Assembly: GCA_038526915.1 (NCBI GenBank) | Contig: JBCBGF010000014.1 | Location: 1-64,000 of the forward strand | Direction: 5' to 3' | Origin: JBCBGF01 sp038526915 | GTDB lineage: Bacteria > Pseudomonadota > Alphaproteobacteria > Rhodobacterales > Rhodobacteraceae | DNA length: 64,000 nucleotides | Shown: piece by piece, positions 42,117 through 51,094 of the stretch | How positions within the stretch are numbered: position 1 is the first letter of the stretch | How the letters are laid out: every line of letters starts with the position of its first letter | Translations under genes and position numbers: made by a program | Notes under the pieces: model-generated | What the model saw: only the letters and a program-made list of their open reading frames with translations | The model's database searches: none | What the model was told of the DNA's origin: nothing

Positions 42117-43505
42117 ATGGCCGAGACCGCGAAGTTCCTCACAGGTAACCTGTTCCGCCACATCACGGTGATGTCGCTGACATCGTCCGTGGGGTTGATG
42201 GCCGTGTTCGCGGTGGACTTCATCGACATGATCTTCATATCGATGCTGGGGAAAGAGGAGCTGGCCGCCGCCGTCGGCTATGCCGGGGCGATCCTGTTTT
42301 TCACCTCATCTTTCGGGATCGGCATGGCGATTGCCGCAGGCGCGCTGGTGGCCCGCGCTTTGGGCGAGGGCAACGAAGACCTCGCGCGGCGACGGGCGGC
42401 GACCGCGCTGATCTACGGCGTGGCGTTTGGCGCGGTGTTTGCGCTGGCGGTGTGGCTGAACCTGCGGCCTTTGGCGATGCTGATGGGGGCGTCGGGGGCG
42501 ACGCTGGATCTGGCGGTGGGGTATCTGGCGATCATCGTGCCGAGCTTGCCCCTGCTTCTGATCGGCATGGTGGGCGGCGCGATCCTGCGCGCGCATGGGG
42601 ACGCGCGGCGGGCGATGATGGCGACGATCTGGGCGGGGGTCATCAATGCGGTGCTGGACCCGATCCTGATCTTCGGGCTGAATCTGGAACTGACCGGCGC
42701 GGCGCTGGCATCTGTGGCGGCGCGGGTGGGGATCGCGGTGGCAGCGCTCTATCCGATCTTCAAACATCACGGCGGGCTGGGGCGGCCGACACCGGCGGAT
42801 ATGGGGGTGGATTTCCGACCGCTCGCCACCATTGCCTTCCCCGCGATCCTAACCCAGCTCGCCACGCCAGTGGGCCAGGCCTATGTCACCCGCTCGATGT
42901 CGGCCTATGGCGAGGAAGCCGTGGCGGGCATGGCGATCATCGCGCGGATGACGCCGGTGGCGTTCGGGGTGATCTTCGCGCTGTCGGGAGCCGTTGGGCC
43001 GATCATCGGGCAGAACTATGGGGCCAAGGATCACGACCGGGTGCGGCGCGCGTTCTGGGATGCGCTGATCTTTACCGGCATCGTGGTGGTGGTGATTTCC
43101 TTCGTGCTGTTCCTCCTGCGCGAGCCCATCGTGGCGCTGTTTTCAGCGACAGGCATCACGCGGGAACTGGTGTTCCTGTTCTGTGGGCCGCTGGCGCTCG
43201 CGTTCTTCTTCAACGGTATGATCTTTGTGGGGAACGCAGCGTTTAACAATCTGGGCCACCCCTATTACTCGACCTGGATCAACTGGGGGCGGCATACGGT
43301 TGGAACCATCGTGCCGATTCTGATCTTTGGCGCCTGGTTCGGGGCGGCGGGTGTGTTGATCGGACAGGCCGTCGGGGGGCTGGTGTTCGGGCTGATCTCG
43401 CTCTGGTTGGGGTTGCGGGTGCTGAACGAACGCGGCGGGACCGATGCGCGCGAACCGTTTGCCCGGCAGGCGCGGCTATTCCAGCTCTTGCACCACCGCA
43501 GATAG
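42117..43505 (+). CDS. MATE-family efflux transporter
   Basis: 462 aa from ATG 42117 (GTG 42114 also possible), 12 TM segments in two halves. N-half: VGLMAVFAVDFIDMIFISMLGKEELAAAVGYAG. Conserved VGGAILRAHGDARRAMMATIWAGVINAVLDPILIFGL. C-half: GAVGPIIGQNYGAKDHDRVRRAF. Na+- or H+-driven export of cationic compounds. The 3' end overlaps the convergent GGCT gene by 30 bases. Confidence 0.93.
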   Translation: MAETAKFLTGNLFRHITVMSLTSSVGLMAVFAVDFIDMIFISMLGKEELAAAVGYAGAILFFTSSFGIGMAIAAGALVARALGEGNEDLARRRAATALIYGVAFGAVFALAVWLNLRPLAMLMGASGATLDLAVGYLAIIVPSLPLLLIGMVGGAILRAHGDARRAMMATIWAGVINAVLDPILIFGLNLELTGAALASVAARVGIAVAALYPIFKHHGGLGRPTPADMGVDFRPLATIAFPAILTQLATPVGQAYVTRSMSAYGEEAVAGMAIIARMTPVAFGVIFALSGAVGPIIGQNYGAKDHDRVRRAFWDALIFTGIVVVVISFVLFLLREPIVALFSATGITRELVFLFCGPLALAFFFNGMIFVGNAAFNNLGHPYYSTWINWGRHTVGTIVPILIFGAWFGAAGVLIGQAVGGLVFGLISLWLGLRVLNERGGTDAREPFARQARLFQLLHHRR

Positions 43506-44042
43506 GGCGTCGAGATGCCGGTCGACTAGCGCGCGTTCCCTTGCGGTGAGCGTTTGGTGGCGGGTGTAGCGGGGGGCCTTGCGATCATAGGCGATGGGCG
43601 CCTCCCAGCCATCGGTGGTGGCAAAGAAGCGGGCGACGCCGTCTTCTCCGAACTCGTTCAGGAACCCCTGCACGACGGTGTCTATGTAGCTCAAGAGCAC
43701 CGGGTGGGTGCGATCCGGCTTGCCATGCTTACCGTCCGGGATGGTGTAGAGTTGCACGTCCGGATTGTGGGCCAGGGGGTGCGCGACCTCATCAGCGCTC
43801 ACCCGGTCATAGGCATGCTCACGGTCATCGAGGGCCAGCCAGTCGGCGCCGGGCACCGCTGCGATCAGCCCGTCGATCTCTGACCCCGGCGACGGCACCA
43901 CGGTCAGGAAGGCCACCGGACGCAAGCTTGTATGCCGCCACATCCGCCGCCAGCCGCGCAGGGTGGCGGGGTGGGCGTCGTCATGGGCATGGGTGGCCCG
44001 GTTCACCAGGCTGCCATATCCGAAGAAATAAGGGTCTTGCAT
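43476..44042 (-). CDS. Gamma-glutamylcyclotransferase-family protein
   Basis: 188 aa from ATG 44042. The family start YFFGYGSLVNRATH carries the GYGS substrate-binding loop. The catalytic Glu region of the fold is less clear (ALDDREHAYDRVSADEV). An in-frame extension to 44279 is antisense to the glycine riboswitch and is rejected. Likely cleaves gamma-glutamyl dipeptides or a related amide. Confidence 0.82.
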   Translation of the reverse strand: MQDPYFFGYGSLVNRATHAHDDAHPATLRGWRRMWRHTSLRPVAFLTVVPSPGSEIDGLIAAVPGADWLALDDREHAYDRVSADEVAHPLAHNPDVQLYTIPDGKHGKPDRTHPVLLSYIDTVVQGFLNEFGEDGVARFFATTDGWEAPIAYDRKAPRYTRHQTLTARERALVDRHLDALSAVVQELE

Positions 44043-44078
44043 AGGTGCGATGAGTGGACAGGTCGCTTGCGCAACGCA

Positions 44079-44120
44079 ACCCCTTGTCGGACGTGCCGTT
44101 TCGCAGTAACGACAAGGGGT
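44079..44120. promoter_or_regulatory. 11-bp inverted repeat before the glycine riboswitch
   Basis: ACCCCTTGTCG (44079-44089) and CGACAAGGGGT (44110-44120) are perfect arms. The left arm contains TTGTCG, a fair -35, and TAACGA lies 17 bp downstream as a poor -10; transcription would begin next to the riboswitch. Either an operator flanking the gcv promoter or a leader hairpin. Arms seen directly, role inferred. Confidence 0.4.
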
Positions 44121-44123
44121 CAG

Positions 44124-44276
44124 CGACGGGAGAACCCGGATTTCGATCCGGTGCCGAAGGAGCAACCGCCCCGGTAAACTCTCAGGCCCACGGACCGCCG
44201 CGGACATCGACACTCTGGAGAGACCCCGGACGGGGCGCCGAAGGGATAACGATCTCAGGCGAAAGGACAGAGGGGG
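44124..44276 (+). ncRNA. Tandem glycine riboswitch (gcvT leader)
   Basis: Two glycine aptamers in series. Aptamer 1 has GGGAGA, GCCGAAGGAGCAA (from 44153) and AAACTCTCAGGC. Aptamer 2 has CTGGAGAGACC, GCCGAAGGGATAACG and ATCTCAGGCGAAAGGAC, closed by CTCTG/CAGAG. The short linker and order match the cooperative tandem class. It is followed after ~75 bases by gcvT. Glycine binding turns on cleavage-system expression (established for this riboswitch class). Confidence 0.95.
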
Positions 44277-44327
44277 CATCGGCGGGCGCGTGTTGAGCGT
44301 GCCTTAGACGGTGCCGGGCGGCTTGGA

Positions 44328-44345
44328 CCCCGGTGGAATACGGGG
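44328..44345 (+). promoter_or_regulatory. Hairpin over the gcvT ribosome-binding site
   Basis: CCCCG (44328-44332) and CGGGG (44341-44345) pair with an 8-nt loop. The right arm contains the only SD-like GGGG before ATG 44352. It is a candidate expression platform by which the riboswitch controls translation initiation. There is no T-run to suggest an intrinsic terminator. Confidence 0.5.
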
Positions 44346-44351
44346 ACGACC

Positions 44352-45476
44352 ATGGCTGAGCTAAAGCGCACGGGGCTTTACGATCTGCATCTGGAACTGG
44401 GCGCCAAGATGGTGCCCTTTGCGGGCTATGAGATGCCCGTGCAGTACCCCATGGGCGTGATGAAGGAGCATCTGCATTGTCGGGCCGCGGCGGGGCTGTT
44501 TGATGTGAGCCACATGGGTCAGGTGATCCTGCGCCCCCGCTCAGGCGATGTGGCGGATGCGGCGCGGGGGTTCGAGGCGCTGGTGCCGGTGGATCTGCTG
44601 GGGCTGGCGCCCGGGCGGCAGCGCTATGGGTTTTTCACGAATGACGCGGGCGGGATCGAGGATGATCTGATGGTCGCCAATCGGGGGGATCATCTGTTTG
44701 TCGTGGTGAATGCGGCCTGCAAGGAGGCGGACCTGGCGCTGATGGGCGCGGGGCTGAGCGACGCTTGCGAGGTGGTGGAGGTGACCGATCGCGCGCTTCT
44801 GGCGCTGCAGGGGCCGGGGGCCGAGGCGGCGCTGGCGCGGATCGCGCCGGAGGTGGCGGAGATGCGGTTCATGGACGTGGCTGTGATCCCGGTGTCGGGC
44901 GGCGAGATCTGGGTCTCGCGGTCGGGCTATACCGGTGAAGACGGGTTTGAGGTGTCGGTTCCCGAGGCCGAAGCGGCGGGGTTTGCGCAAGCGCTTCTGG
45001 CGATGGACGAGGTGGAACCCATTGGCCTCGGCGCGCGGGATTCGCTGCGGTTGGAGGCCGGGCTGTGCCTTTACGGCAGCGATATTGATGCGACGACGAG
45101 CCCGGTGGAGGCGGGGCTCACCTGGGCGATCCAGAAGGTGCGCCGCGCGGGCGGCGAGCGCGAAGGCGGGTTTCCGGGGGCGGAGCGGGTCTTGCGCGAG
45201 ATGGCCGAGGGGCCAGCGCGCAAGCGGGTCGGTCTGCTGCCCGAACGCCGCGCGCCGATGCGGGCGGGGACGGTGATCTTCAGCGACGCGGGCGAGGAAA
45301 TCGGTGTAGTCACGTCCGGAGCCTTTGGACCGAGCATCGAGGGACCGATGTCTATGGCCTACGTCACCGCACCGCATTCCGCGATCGGGACAACCGTCTA
45401 CGGTGAGGTGCGCGGCAAGCGCCTGCCCGCCACCGTCACCGCGATGCCGTTCACCCCGGCGAAGTTCAAACGATAA
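44352..45476 (+). CDS. gcvT: Aminomethyltransferase (glycine cleavage T protein)
   Basis: 374 aa. Transfers the methylene group from the lipoyl arm of GcvH to tetrahydrofolate. Family blocks: FAGYEMPVQYPMGVMKEHLHCRAAAGLFDVSHMGQV, ALQGPGAEAALA, SRSGYTGEDGFEVSVP, GLGARDSLRLEAGLCLYGSDI, GVVTSGAFGPSIEGPMSMAYV. First gene of gcvT-gcvH-gcvP; gcvH follows after 16 bases. Confidence 0.97.
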   Translation: MAELKRTGLYDLHLELGAKMVPFAGYEMPVQYPMGVMKEHLHCRAAAGLFDVSHMGQVILRPRSGDVADAARGFEALVPVDLLGLAPGRQRYGFFTNDAGGIEDDLMVANRGDHLFVVVNAACKEADLALMGAGLSDACEVVEVTDRALLALQGPGAEAALARIAPEVAEMRFMDVAVIPVSGGEIWVSRSGYTGEDGFEVSVPEAEAAGFAQALLAMDEVEPIGLGARDSLRLEAGLCLYGSDIDATTSPVEAGLTWAIQKVRRAGGEREGGFPGAERVLREMAEGPARKRVGLLPERRAPMRAGTVIFSDAGEEIGVVTSGAFGPSIEGPMSMAYVTAPHSAIGTTVYGEVRGKRLPATVTAMPFTPAKFKR

Positions 45477-45492
45477 AACAGCGAGGGATCAG

Positions 45493-45852
45493 ATGAAATA
45501 CACCGAAGACCATGAATGGCTGCGCGTCGATGGGGATGTCGTGGTGGTGGGGATTACCGAACATGCCAGCGAACAGTTGGGCGATGTGGTGTTTGTCGAA
45601 CTGCCCGAGTTGGAGACGCAGGTGGCCAAGGGTGATGAAATCGTCGTGATCGAAAGCGTCAAGGCCGCGTCCGACATCCTGGCCCCGCTGGATGGCGAGA
45701 TCGTGGAAGTGAACGAGGCCCTGGCCGACAACCCCGCGCTCGTGAACGAGGATCCGTTGGGGGCGGCGTGGTTTTTCAAGATCAAGGCCGAAGATCTGGG
45801 GGAGATGGACAAGATGATGGATGAAGACGGCTACAAGGACTTCATCGGATAG
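45493..45852 (+). CDS. gcvH: Glycine cleavage system H protein
   Basis: 119 aa from ATG 45493 with SD GAGGGAT. Lipoyl-domain fold; lipoylated lysine is K57 in VIESVKAASDI. N-terminal KYTEDHEWLRVDGDVVVVGITEHA is typical. The longer in-frame ORF upstream overlaps gcvT and is rejected. Confidence 0.97.
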   Translation: MKYTEDHEWLRVDGDVVVVGITEHASEQLGDVVFVELPELETQVAKGDEIVVIESVKAASDILAPLDGEIVEVNEALADNPALVNEDPLGAAWFFKIKAEDLGEMDKMMDEDGYKDFIG

Positions 45853-45907
45853 GCCCGCTTGAGGGGGCGGGAGCCTCCGGCGGGGATATTTTGGGACCAA
45901 AGAGTGC
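45846..45907 (+). repeat. GATATT-type upstream element, copy 2
   Basis: GGGGGCGGGAGCCTCCGGC followed by GGGGATATTTTGGGACCAAAGAG, ending about 32 bases before the gcvP ATG. The second half is identical over GATATTTTGGGACCAAAGAG to the element at 58611. Confidence 0.7.
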
Positions 45908-45938
45908 GGGGGCCTGAGCGCCCCATTGGAGATGTGGA

Positions 45939-48788
45939 ATGGCTTTCGAACCGACCGACTATCTGCCCTATGACTTTGCGAACCGGCGCCATATCGGGCC
46001 CTCGCCGGAAGAGATGGCCGAGATGTTCGCGGCCATTGGCGTGGACGGGCTGGATCAGCTGATCGATGAGACGATTCCGGACGACATCCGGCAGGAGACG
46101 CCCCTGGATTTCGGCAAGCCCTTGTCAGAGCGGGAGCTGATTTGGCGCATGCGGCAGGTGGCGCAGAAGAACACGATCTTCACCACGATGATCGGGCAGG
46201 GGTATCACGGGACAGTCACGCCGCCCGCGATCCAGCGGAATATTCTGGAGAACCCCGCCTGGTACACCGCCTATACGCCCTATCAGCCGGAGATCAGCCA
46301 GGGACGGCTAGAGGCGCTCTTGAACTACCAGACCATGGTGTCGGATCTGACGGGTTTGGAGGTGGCCAATGCCTCGCTCTTGGATGAAGCGACGGCGGCG
46401 GCGGAAGCGATGACCATGGCGCAGCGGGTGGCGAAGTCGAAGGCCAAAGCGTTCTTTGTCGATGAGAACTGTCATCCGCAGAATATCGAAGTGATGAAGA
46501 CGCGGGCGGCCCCCTTGGGGATCGAGGTGATCGTGGGGGCGCCGGAGGATCTGGAGCCTGAGGCGGTGTTCGGCGCGATCTTCCAGTATCCCGGCACCTA
46601 TGGGCATCTGCGGGACTTCACGGGCGAGATGGCGGCGCTGCATGCCGCCAAGGCCATCGGGATCGTGATTGCCGATCCGCTGATGCTGACATTGCTGAAG
46701 GAACCCGGTGCCATGGGCGCCGATATCGCCGTGGGCTCGACCCAGCGGTTTGGGGTGCCCCTCGGTTATGGCGGCCCGCACGCGGCCTATATGGCCTGTC
46801 GCGATGCCTACAAGCGCGCTCTGCCCGGGCGGCTTGTGGGCGTCTCGGTGGATGCGCGGGGCAACAAGGCGTATCGTCTGTCCCTGCAAACGCGGGAACA
46901 GCATATCCGGCGGGAGAAGGCGACGTCGAACGTGTGTACAGCGCAGGCTCTGCTTGCGGTGATGGCGTCGTTCTATGCGGTGTTCCATGGACCCAAAGGG
47001 CTGAAGGCCATCGCACAGCGGATCCACCGCAAGACCGACCGGTTGGCGCGCGGGCTGGAGGCGGGCGGCTATACCATTGAGCCGGAACACTTCTTTGACA
47101 CCTTCACGGTGGAGGTCGGATCGCTACAAGGCGTGATCCTGGAGGCCGGGCGGCGCGAGCGGATCAACTTCCGCAAGGTGGGCGAGACGAAGATCGGGAT
47201 CACGGTGGATGAGACGATCCGGCCCGCCGTGCTGGAAGGCGTCTGGCGGGCGTTTGGGCTGAGCCACAGTCGCGATGACTTCCCCGCAGACTATCACCGG
47301 GTGCCAGAGGGGCTGGTGCGGGAAACCGACTACCTCACGCACCCCACCTTCCACCACAACCGCGCCGAGACCGAGATGATGCGCTATATGCGGCGGCTGG
47401 CCGACCGCGATCTCGCGCTCGATCGGGCGATGATCCCCTTGGGCTCCTGCACAATGAAGCTCAACTCAGCGGCCGAGATGATGCCGATCACCTGGCCCGA
47501 TTTCTCGAACCTGCACCCGTTCGCGCCCGCCGATCAGGTGGCGGGGTATCACGAGATGATCGAAGACTTGCAGGCCAAGCTCTGCGAGATCACCGGCTAT
47601 GACGCGATGTCGATGCAGCCGAACTCGGGCGCGCAGGGCGAATATGCGGGGCTTCTGACCATCGCCGCCTATCACCGCGCGCGGGGGCAGGGGCATCGGA
47701 ATATCTGCCTGATCCCGGTCTCGGCCCATGGCACCAACCCGGCCAGCGCGCAGATGGCGGGGATGGAGGTCGTCGTGGTTGGGTCGGCGGAGAACGGCGA
47801 TATCGACCTCAACGATTTCCGCCAGAAGGCCGCGGCGGCGGGCGAGAACCTCGCGGCCTGCATGATCACCTATCCCTCGACGCATGGTGTGTTCGAGGAA
47901 ACCGTGCGCGAGGTGTGTCAGATCACCCATCGCTATGGCGGGCAGGTGTATCTCGATGGCGCGAACCTCAACGCGCTGGTGGGGCTGGTGAAACCCGGTG
48001 AGATCGGCGCGGATGTGAGCCACCTGAACCTGCACAAGACCTTCTGCATTCCGCATGGCGGCGGCGGGCCCGGCATGGGGCCGATCGGGGTGAAATCGCA
48101 CCTCGCCCCCTTCCTGCCCGGCCACCCCGAAACCGGCGGGCGCGAGGGGCCGGTGACGGCGGCGCCCTTTGGCTCGGCCTCGATCCTGCCGATCTCTTGG
48201 GCGTACGTCCTGATGATGGGGGGCGAGGGCCTAACGCAGGCCACCCGCGTCGCGATCCTGAACGCCAACTACATCGCGAAGCGGCTGGAGGGGGCCTACA
48301 ACATCCTCTTTACCGGCAAGAACGGCCGGATTGCCCATGAGTGCATCATTGACACGCGGCCTTTCGCGGAGGTGGGCGTGACGGTGGACGATATCGCCAA
48401 GCGGTTGATCGACAACGGCTTTCACGCGCCGACCATGAGCTGGCCCATTGCGGGCACACTGATGGTGGAACCGACCGAGAGCGAGACCAAGGCCGAGATT
48501 GATCGCTTCTGCGACGCGATGCTCGCGATCCGCGAAGAGATCCGCCAGATCGAGGCGGGGGAGATCGATGCCGAGAACAACCCGCTGAAGCGCGCGCCGC
48601 ACACGGTGGAGGATCTGGTGGGCGAGTGGGACCGGCCCTATACCCGCGAAGAGGGGTGCTATCCCGCGGGTGCGTTCCGGGTCGACAAGTATTGGCCGCC
48701 GGTTAACCGCGTGGACAACGTCTATGGCGACCGGCATCTGGTTTGCACCTGTCCGCCGCTGGAGGAGTATCTGGAGGCGGCGGAGTAG
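45939..48788 (+). CDS. gcvP: Glycine dehydrogenase (decarboxylating), P protein
   Basis: 949 aa single-chain P protein. PLP enzyme that decarboxylates glycine and loads GcvH. The N-terminal half begins FANRRHIGPSPEEMAEM and has MIGQGYHGTVTPPAI. The C-terminal half holds the PLP lysine in HLNLHKTFCIPHGGGGPG (K700) and GSCTMKLNSAAEMMPITWP. Last gene of the operon. Confidence 0.97.
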   Translation: MAFEPTDYLPYDFANRRHIGPSPEEMAEMFAAIGVDGLDQLIDETIPDDIRQETPLDFGKPLSERELIWRMRQVAQKNTIFTTMIGQGYHGTVTPPAIQRNILENPAWYTAYTPYQPEISQGRLEALLNYQTMVSDLTGLEVANASLLDEATAAAEAMTMAQRVAKSKAKAFFVDENCHPQNIEVMKTRAAPLGIEVIVGAPEDLEPEAVFGAIFQYPGTYGHLRDFTGEMAALHAAKAIGIVIADPLMLTLLKEPGAMGADIAVGSTQRFGVPLGYGGPHAAYMACRDAYKRALPGRLVGVSVDARGNKAYRLSLQTREQHIRREKATSNVCTAQALLAVMASFYAVFHGPKGLKAIAQRIHRKTDRLARGLEAGGYTIEPEHFFDTFTVEVGSLQGVILEAGRRERINFRKVGETKIGITVDETIRPAVLEGVWRAFGLSHSRDDFPADYHRVPEGLVRETDYLTHPTFHHNRAETEMMRYMRRLADRDLALDRAMIPLGSCTMKLNSAAEMMPITWPDFSNLHPFAPADQVAGYHEMIEDLQAKLCEITGYDAMSMQPNSGAQGEYAGLLTIAAYHRARGQGHRNICLIPVSAHGTNPASAQMAGMEVVVVGSAENGDIDLNDFRQKAAAAGENLAACMITYPSTHGVFEETVREVCQITHRYGGQVYLDGANLNALVGLVKPGEIGADVSHLNLHKTFCIPHGGGGPGMGPIGVKSHLAPFLPGHPETGGREGPVTAAPFGSASILPISWAYVLMMGGEGLTQATRVAILNANYIAKRLEGAYNILFTGKNGRIAHECIIDTRPFAEVGVTVDDIAKRLIDNGFHAPTMSWPIAGTLMVEPTESETKAEIDRFCDAMLAIREEIRQIEAGEIDAENNPLKRAPHTVEDLVGEWDRPYTREEGCYPAGAFRVDKYWPPVNRVDNVYGDRHLVCTCPPLEEYLEAAE

Positions 48789-48800
48789 GGGTTCGGCGGA

Positions 48801-48912
48801 GGCCCCGGGTCAGGCCCGGGGCTGGGCGGTTCTGGCCCATGGGACCCGCGTCCCGGACCTGATCCGGGACCTCGATGAGATCAGCGCCCCGGAACCAGTC
48901 CCGGGGTGGGCG
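48801..48912. repeat. GC-rich intergenic palindrome cluster (site 6)
   Basis: GCCCCGGGTCAGGCCCGGGGC (48802-48822), GTCCCGGACCTGATCCGGGAC (48851-48871) and a weaker GCCCCGGAACCAGTCCCGGGG near 48885. Same family as the other sites. It sits just behind the gcvP stop and could serve as the 3' structure of the gcv transcript. Confidence 0.7.
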
Positions 48913-48964
48913 TCACACGGCTTTGACATGAGCGCTATATGCGTGAGGCGTAAGGAGCCCGCCG

Positions 48965-49747
48965 ATGGTAACAGCCCCGTTTCTGCCCGAACGCTTCGAG
49001 GCGGTGGTTGACAACTACGTCGCCCACAGGTTGCGCTATGCGCCGGCGCTTCTGGCCTGGATGCTGCGCGAGACGGGGACCGGGGCGGAGGCGACGGTGC
49101 TGGATTTGGGCTGTGGGCCCGGAACCATCGGTAACGCGATTGCGGGGCAGGTGGGCCGGGTGATCGGGGTTGATCCGAGCGCTGGCATGATTGCGGCGGC
49201 AAAGGCCGAGGCGCCAGAGAACGCCACCTATCTGGTGGGCAGTTCCTATGATCTGTCGGTCGTGCCCGACCCGGTGCATCTCACCACCATGGGCCGGTCA
49301 TTTCACTGGATGGACCGGGTGGCAACGCTGGAGGCGCTGGACGCTTTGACCGCGCCCGGCGGCGCCGTCGTCATCGTGGCCGATACGGTTCAGGACTGGA
49401 AGGCGAATGACTGGTACCGGGCGGCCAACGCCGTGGCGCGGTCCTTTTCCGAGATCGATGACTGCGCGCGCCACCGGCATTCGGATGACTATGAACAACA
49501 TGGCGAGGTGTTGGATCGTTCGGCCTTTTCCGACCTGGCGCAGGTGGCGGTGCTGCGCTGGCATGAGTGGTCGTTTGAGGACTACCTCGGATACGTTCTT
49601 TCGCGCTCTGGCAGCACGCCAGAAAAGCTGGGCGACCGGTTGGTGGAGATGGCTGTCGCGATGCGCCACGCGCTGGAGCCCTTTGGCCCCGGCCCGTGGC
49701 GCAGTCTGCATGCCCACACCGCCCTGATCGCGCGCCGCCCAGCCTAG
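48965..49747 (+). CDS. Class I SAM-dependent methyltransferase
   Basis: 260 aa. Motif I ATVLDLGCGPGTIGNAIAG, end of strand 2 VIGVDPSAGMIAAAKAEAP, post-I region PVHLTTMGRSFHWMDRV and LDALTAPGGAVVIVAD. Methyltransf_11-like, substrate unknown. Monocistronic between the gcv operon and the convergent PepSY gene (4-base gap). Confidence 0.85.
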   Translation: MVTAPFLPERFEAVVDNYVAHRLRYAPALLAWMLRETGTGAEATVLDLGCGPGTIGNAIAGQVGRVIGVDPSAGMIAAAKAEAPENATYLVGSSYDLSVVPDPVHLTTMGRSFHWMDRVATLEALDALTAPGGAVVIVADTVQDWKANDWYRAANAVARSFSEIDDCARHRHSDDYEQHGEVLDRSAFSDLAQVAVLRWHEWSFEDYLGYVLSRSGSTPEKLGDRLVEMAVAMRHALEPFGPGPWRSLHAHTALIARRPA

Positions 49748-49751
49748 GTGG

Positions 49752-51053
49752 TCAGGCCGCCGCCGTCCGGAACCAGCCCAGCCTGCGGAAGATCAGCCAG
49801 TCGAGGATCAGCGCCACAACCAGGCTCGCCCCCATCAACGGGAAGAGGATCGCCAACCCGATGATCAGCACGGTCATGCCCGTGCCCAGGGCCGCCTCAG
49901 GCGCCGCGGGCACACCGAGGGATCCGGCGGGCCGCCGCATCCACCAGGCGACAAACCCCGACACCGACAGCATCAGACCCAGCGCGGCGGCTGCCGTGTT
50001 TTGCAGCACATTGGCCCAGCCATAGAGCTCGCCCTGGTGGAACGAGATACCCAGCGACACGGTTTGTGCGACGCCGGGATTGTCGGTGAAGTCATGGCGT
50101 TTCAGCACCGCGCCGGAATACTGATCGACGATCAGTTCGGTCTGCTCATACCGGTTGGTGCTGGCCGAGCGGACCCAGAACGCGCCGTCATCGCCTTTCG
50201 CGGGCCGCATCTCGATGGGCGAGACGAGGCCCTCGGACCGCGCGACATCGAAGACATCCGCGATGGCGATGGGCGTGCCCTCTGACGTGGTCGAATTGGG
50301 CACGTCACCGCCAAAGCGCAGGCTTTTGCTTTTGGTGCCGGTCTGTTCTTGCACATAGGACAGCCCGCCACCCCACACATCGGTCCAGGGCAGGCCCGAG
50401 ATCAGGATCGGCACGACGAGGATCGTGGCGAGAAACCCGGTGAAGAGATGCGTTTCGCGCCACCAGCTGCGGCCTTCCCCGCTGGGCGGGCTGACGGCCT
50501 TGCGCCAGCTGCGCGATCCCCGCGGCCACCAAAGGTAGAGGCCGGTTGCAAACATCACGATGGCCCAATGGGCGGCCAGTTCGACAAACTTGGTGCCGAC
50601 ATCGCCCAGGAGCAATTCGCCATGGAATTTTCGCAAGACCCGCATCGCCATCGCATCGCGTTCGACGACCCCAAGCACCTCGGCGGTATAGGGATCGACC
50701 CAGGCGTAAGAGCGGGTTTTGTCGGCATCGTTGAACTCGATCAGGGTTGAGCGGGCGGGGTCGTCATAGGTGGTGACCCCGCGCACGCGTGTGATCCCCG
50801 CCTCGGCCTCCACCGCGGCCAGTTGTGCCTCATAGGGCAGGCGGGCCTCGCCCACGGCCACGTGCATCTGATCGGCATAGAGCCATGCCTCGATCTGGGG
50901 TTTGTAGAGGTAGATGCCGCCGGTCACCGAAAGCATCGCCATGAAGGGCAGAACGTAGAGGGCCGCGAGGAAATGCCATTTCCAGACAAGCCGGTAGAAT
51001 GCGCCGCCGGACACACGGGTGTCAGGCTGCGCCTGCGCAGTCGCGTCAGTCAT
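49752..51053 (-). CDS. PepSY-associated TM domain protein (PiuB-like)
   Basis: 433 aa from ATG 51053. Four TM segments: WHFLAALYVLPFMAMLSVTGGIYLY, HWAIVMFATGLYLWWPRG, FLATILVVPILISGLPW and AAAALGLMLSVSGFVAWWMRRP, plus a C-terminal helix. PepSY regions lie between (SYAWVDPYTAEVLGVVERD, ELIVDQYSGAVLKRHDF). The family is linked to siderophore-iron uptake and flavin- or haem-dependent reduction. Co-directional with the small cysteine-containing protein upstream. Confidence 0.82.
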   Translation of the reverse strand: MTDATAQAQPDTRVSGGAFYRLVWKWHFLAALYVLPFMAMLSVTGGIYLYKPQIEAWLYADQMHVAVGEARLPYEAQLAAVEAEAGITRVRGVTTYDDPARSTLIEFNDADKTRSYAWVDPYTAEVLGVVERDAMAMRVLRKFHGELLLGDVGTKFVELAAHWAIVMFATGLYLWWPRGSRSWRKAVSPPSGEGRSWWRETHLFTGFLATILVVPILISGLPWTDVWGGGLSYVQEQTGTKSKSLRFGGDVPNSTTSEGTPIAIADVFDVARSEGLVSPIEMRPAKGDDGAFWVRSASTNRYEQTELIVDQYSGAVLKRHDFTDNPGVAQTVSLGISFHQGELYGWANVLQNTAAAALGLMLSVSGFVAWWMRRPAGSLGVPAAPEAALGTGMTVLIIGLAILFPLMGASLVVALILDWLIFRRLGWFRTAAA

Positions 51054-51094
51054 GTGATTGATCCTATTGAACTGTTGTGAAGGGTTTGGGGGGA

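Noticed and set aside
44043..44279. N-terminal extension of the GGCT gene
   Set aside because: It is antisense to the glycine riboswitch; family homology (YFFGYGSL) begins at ATG 44042.
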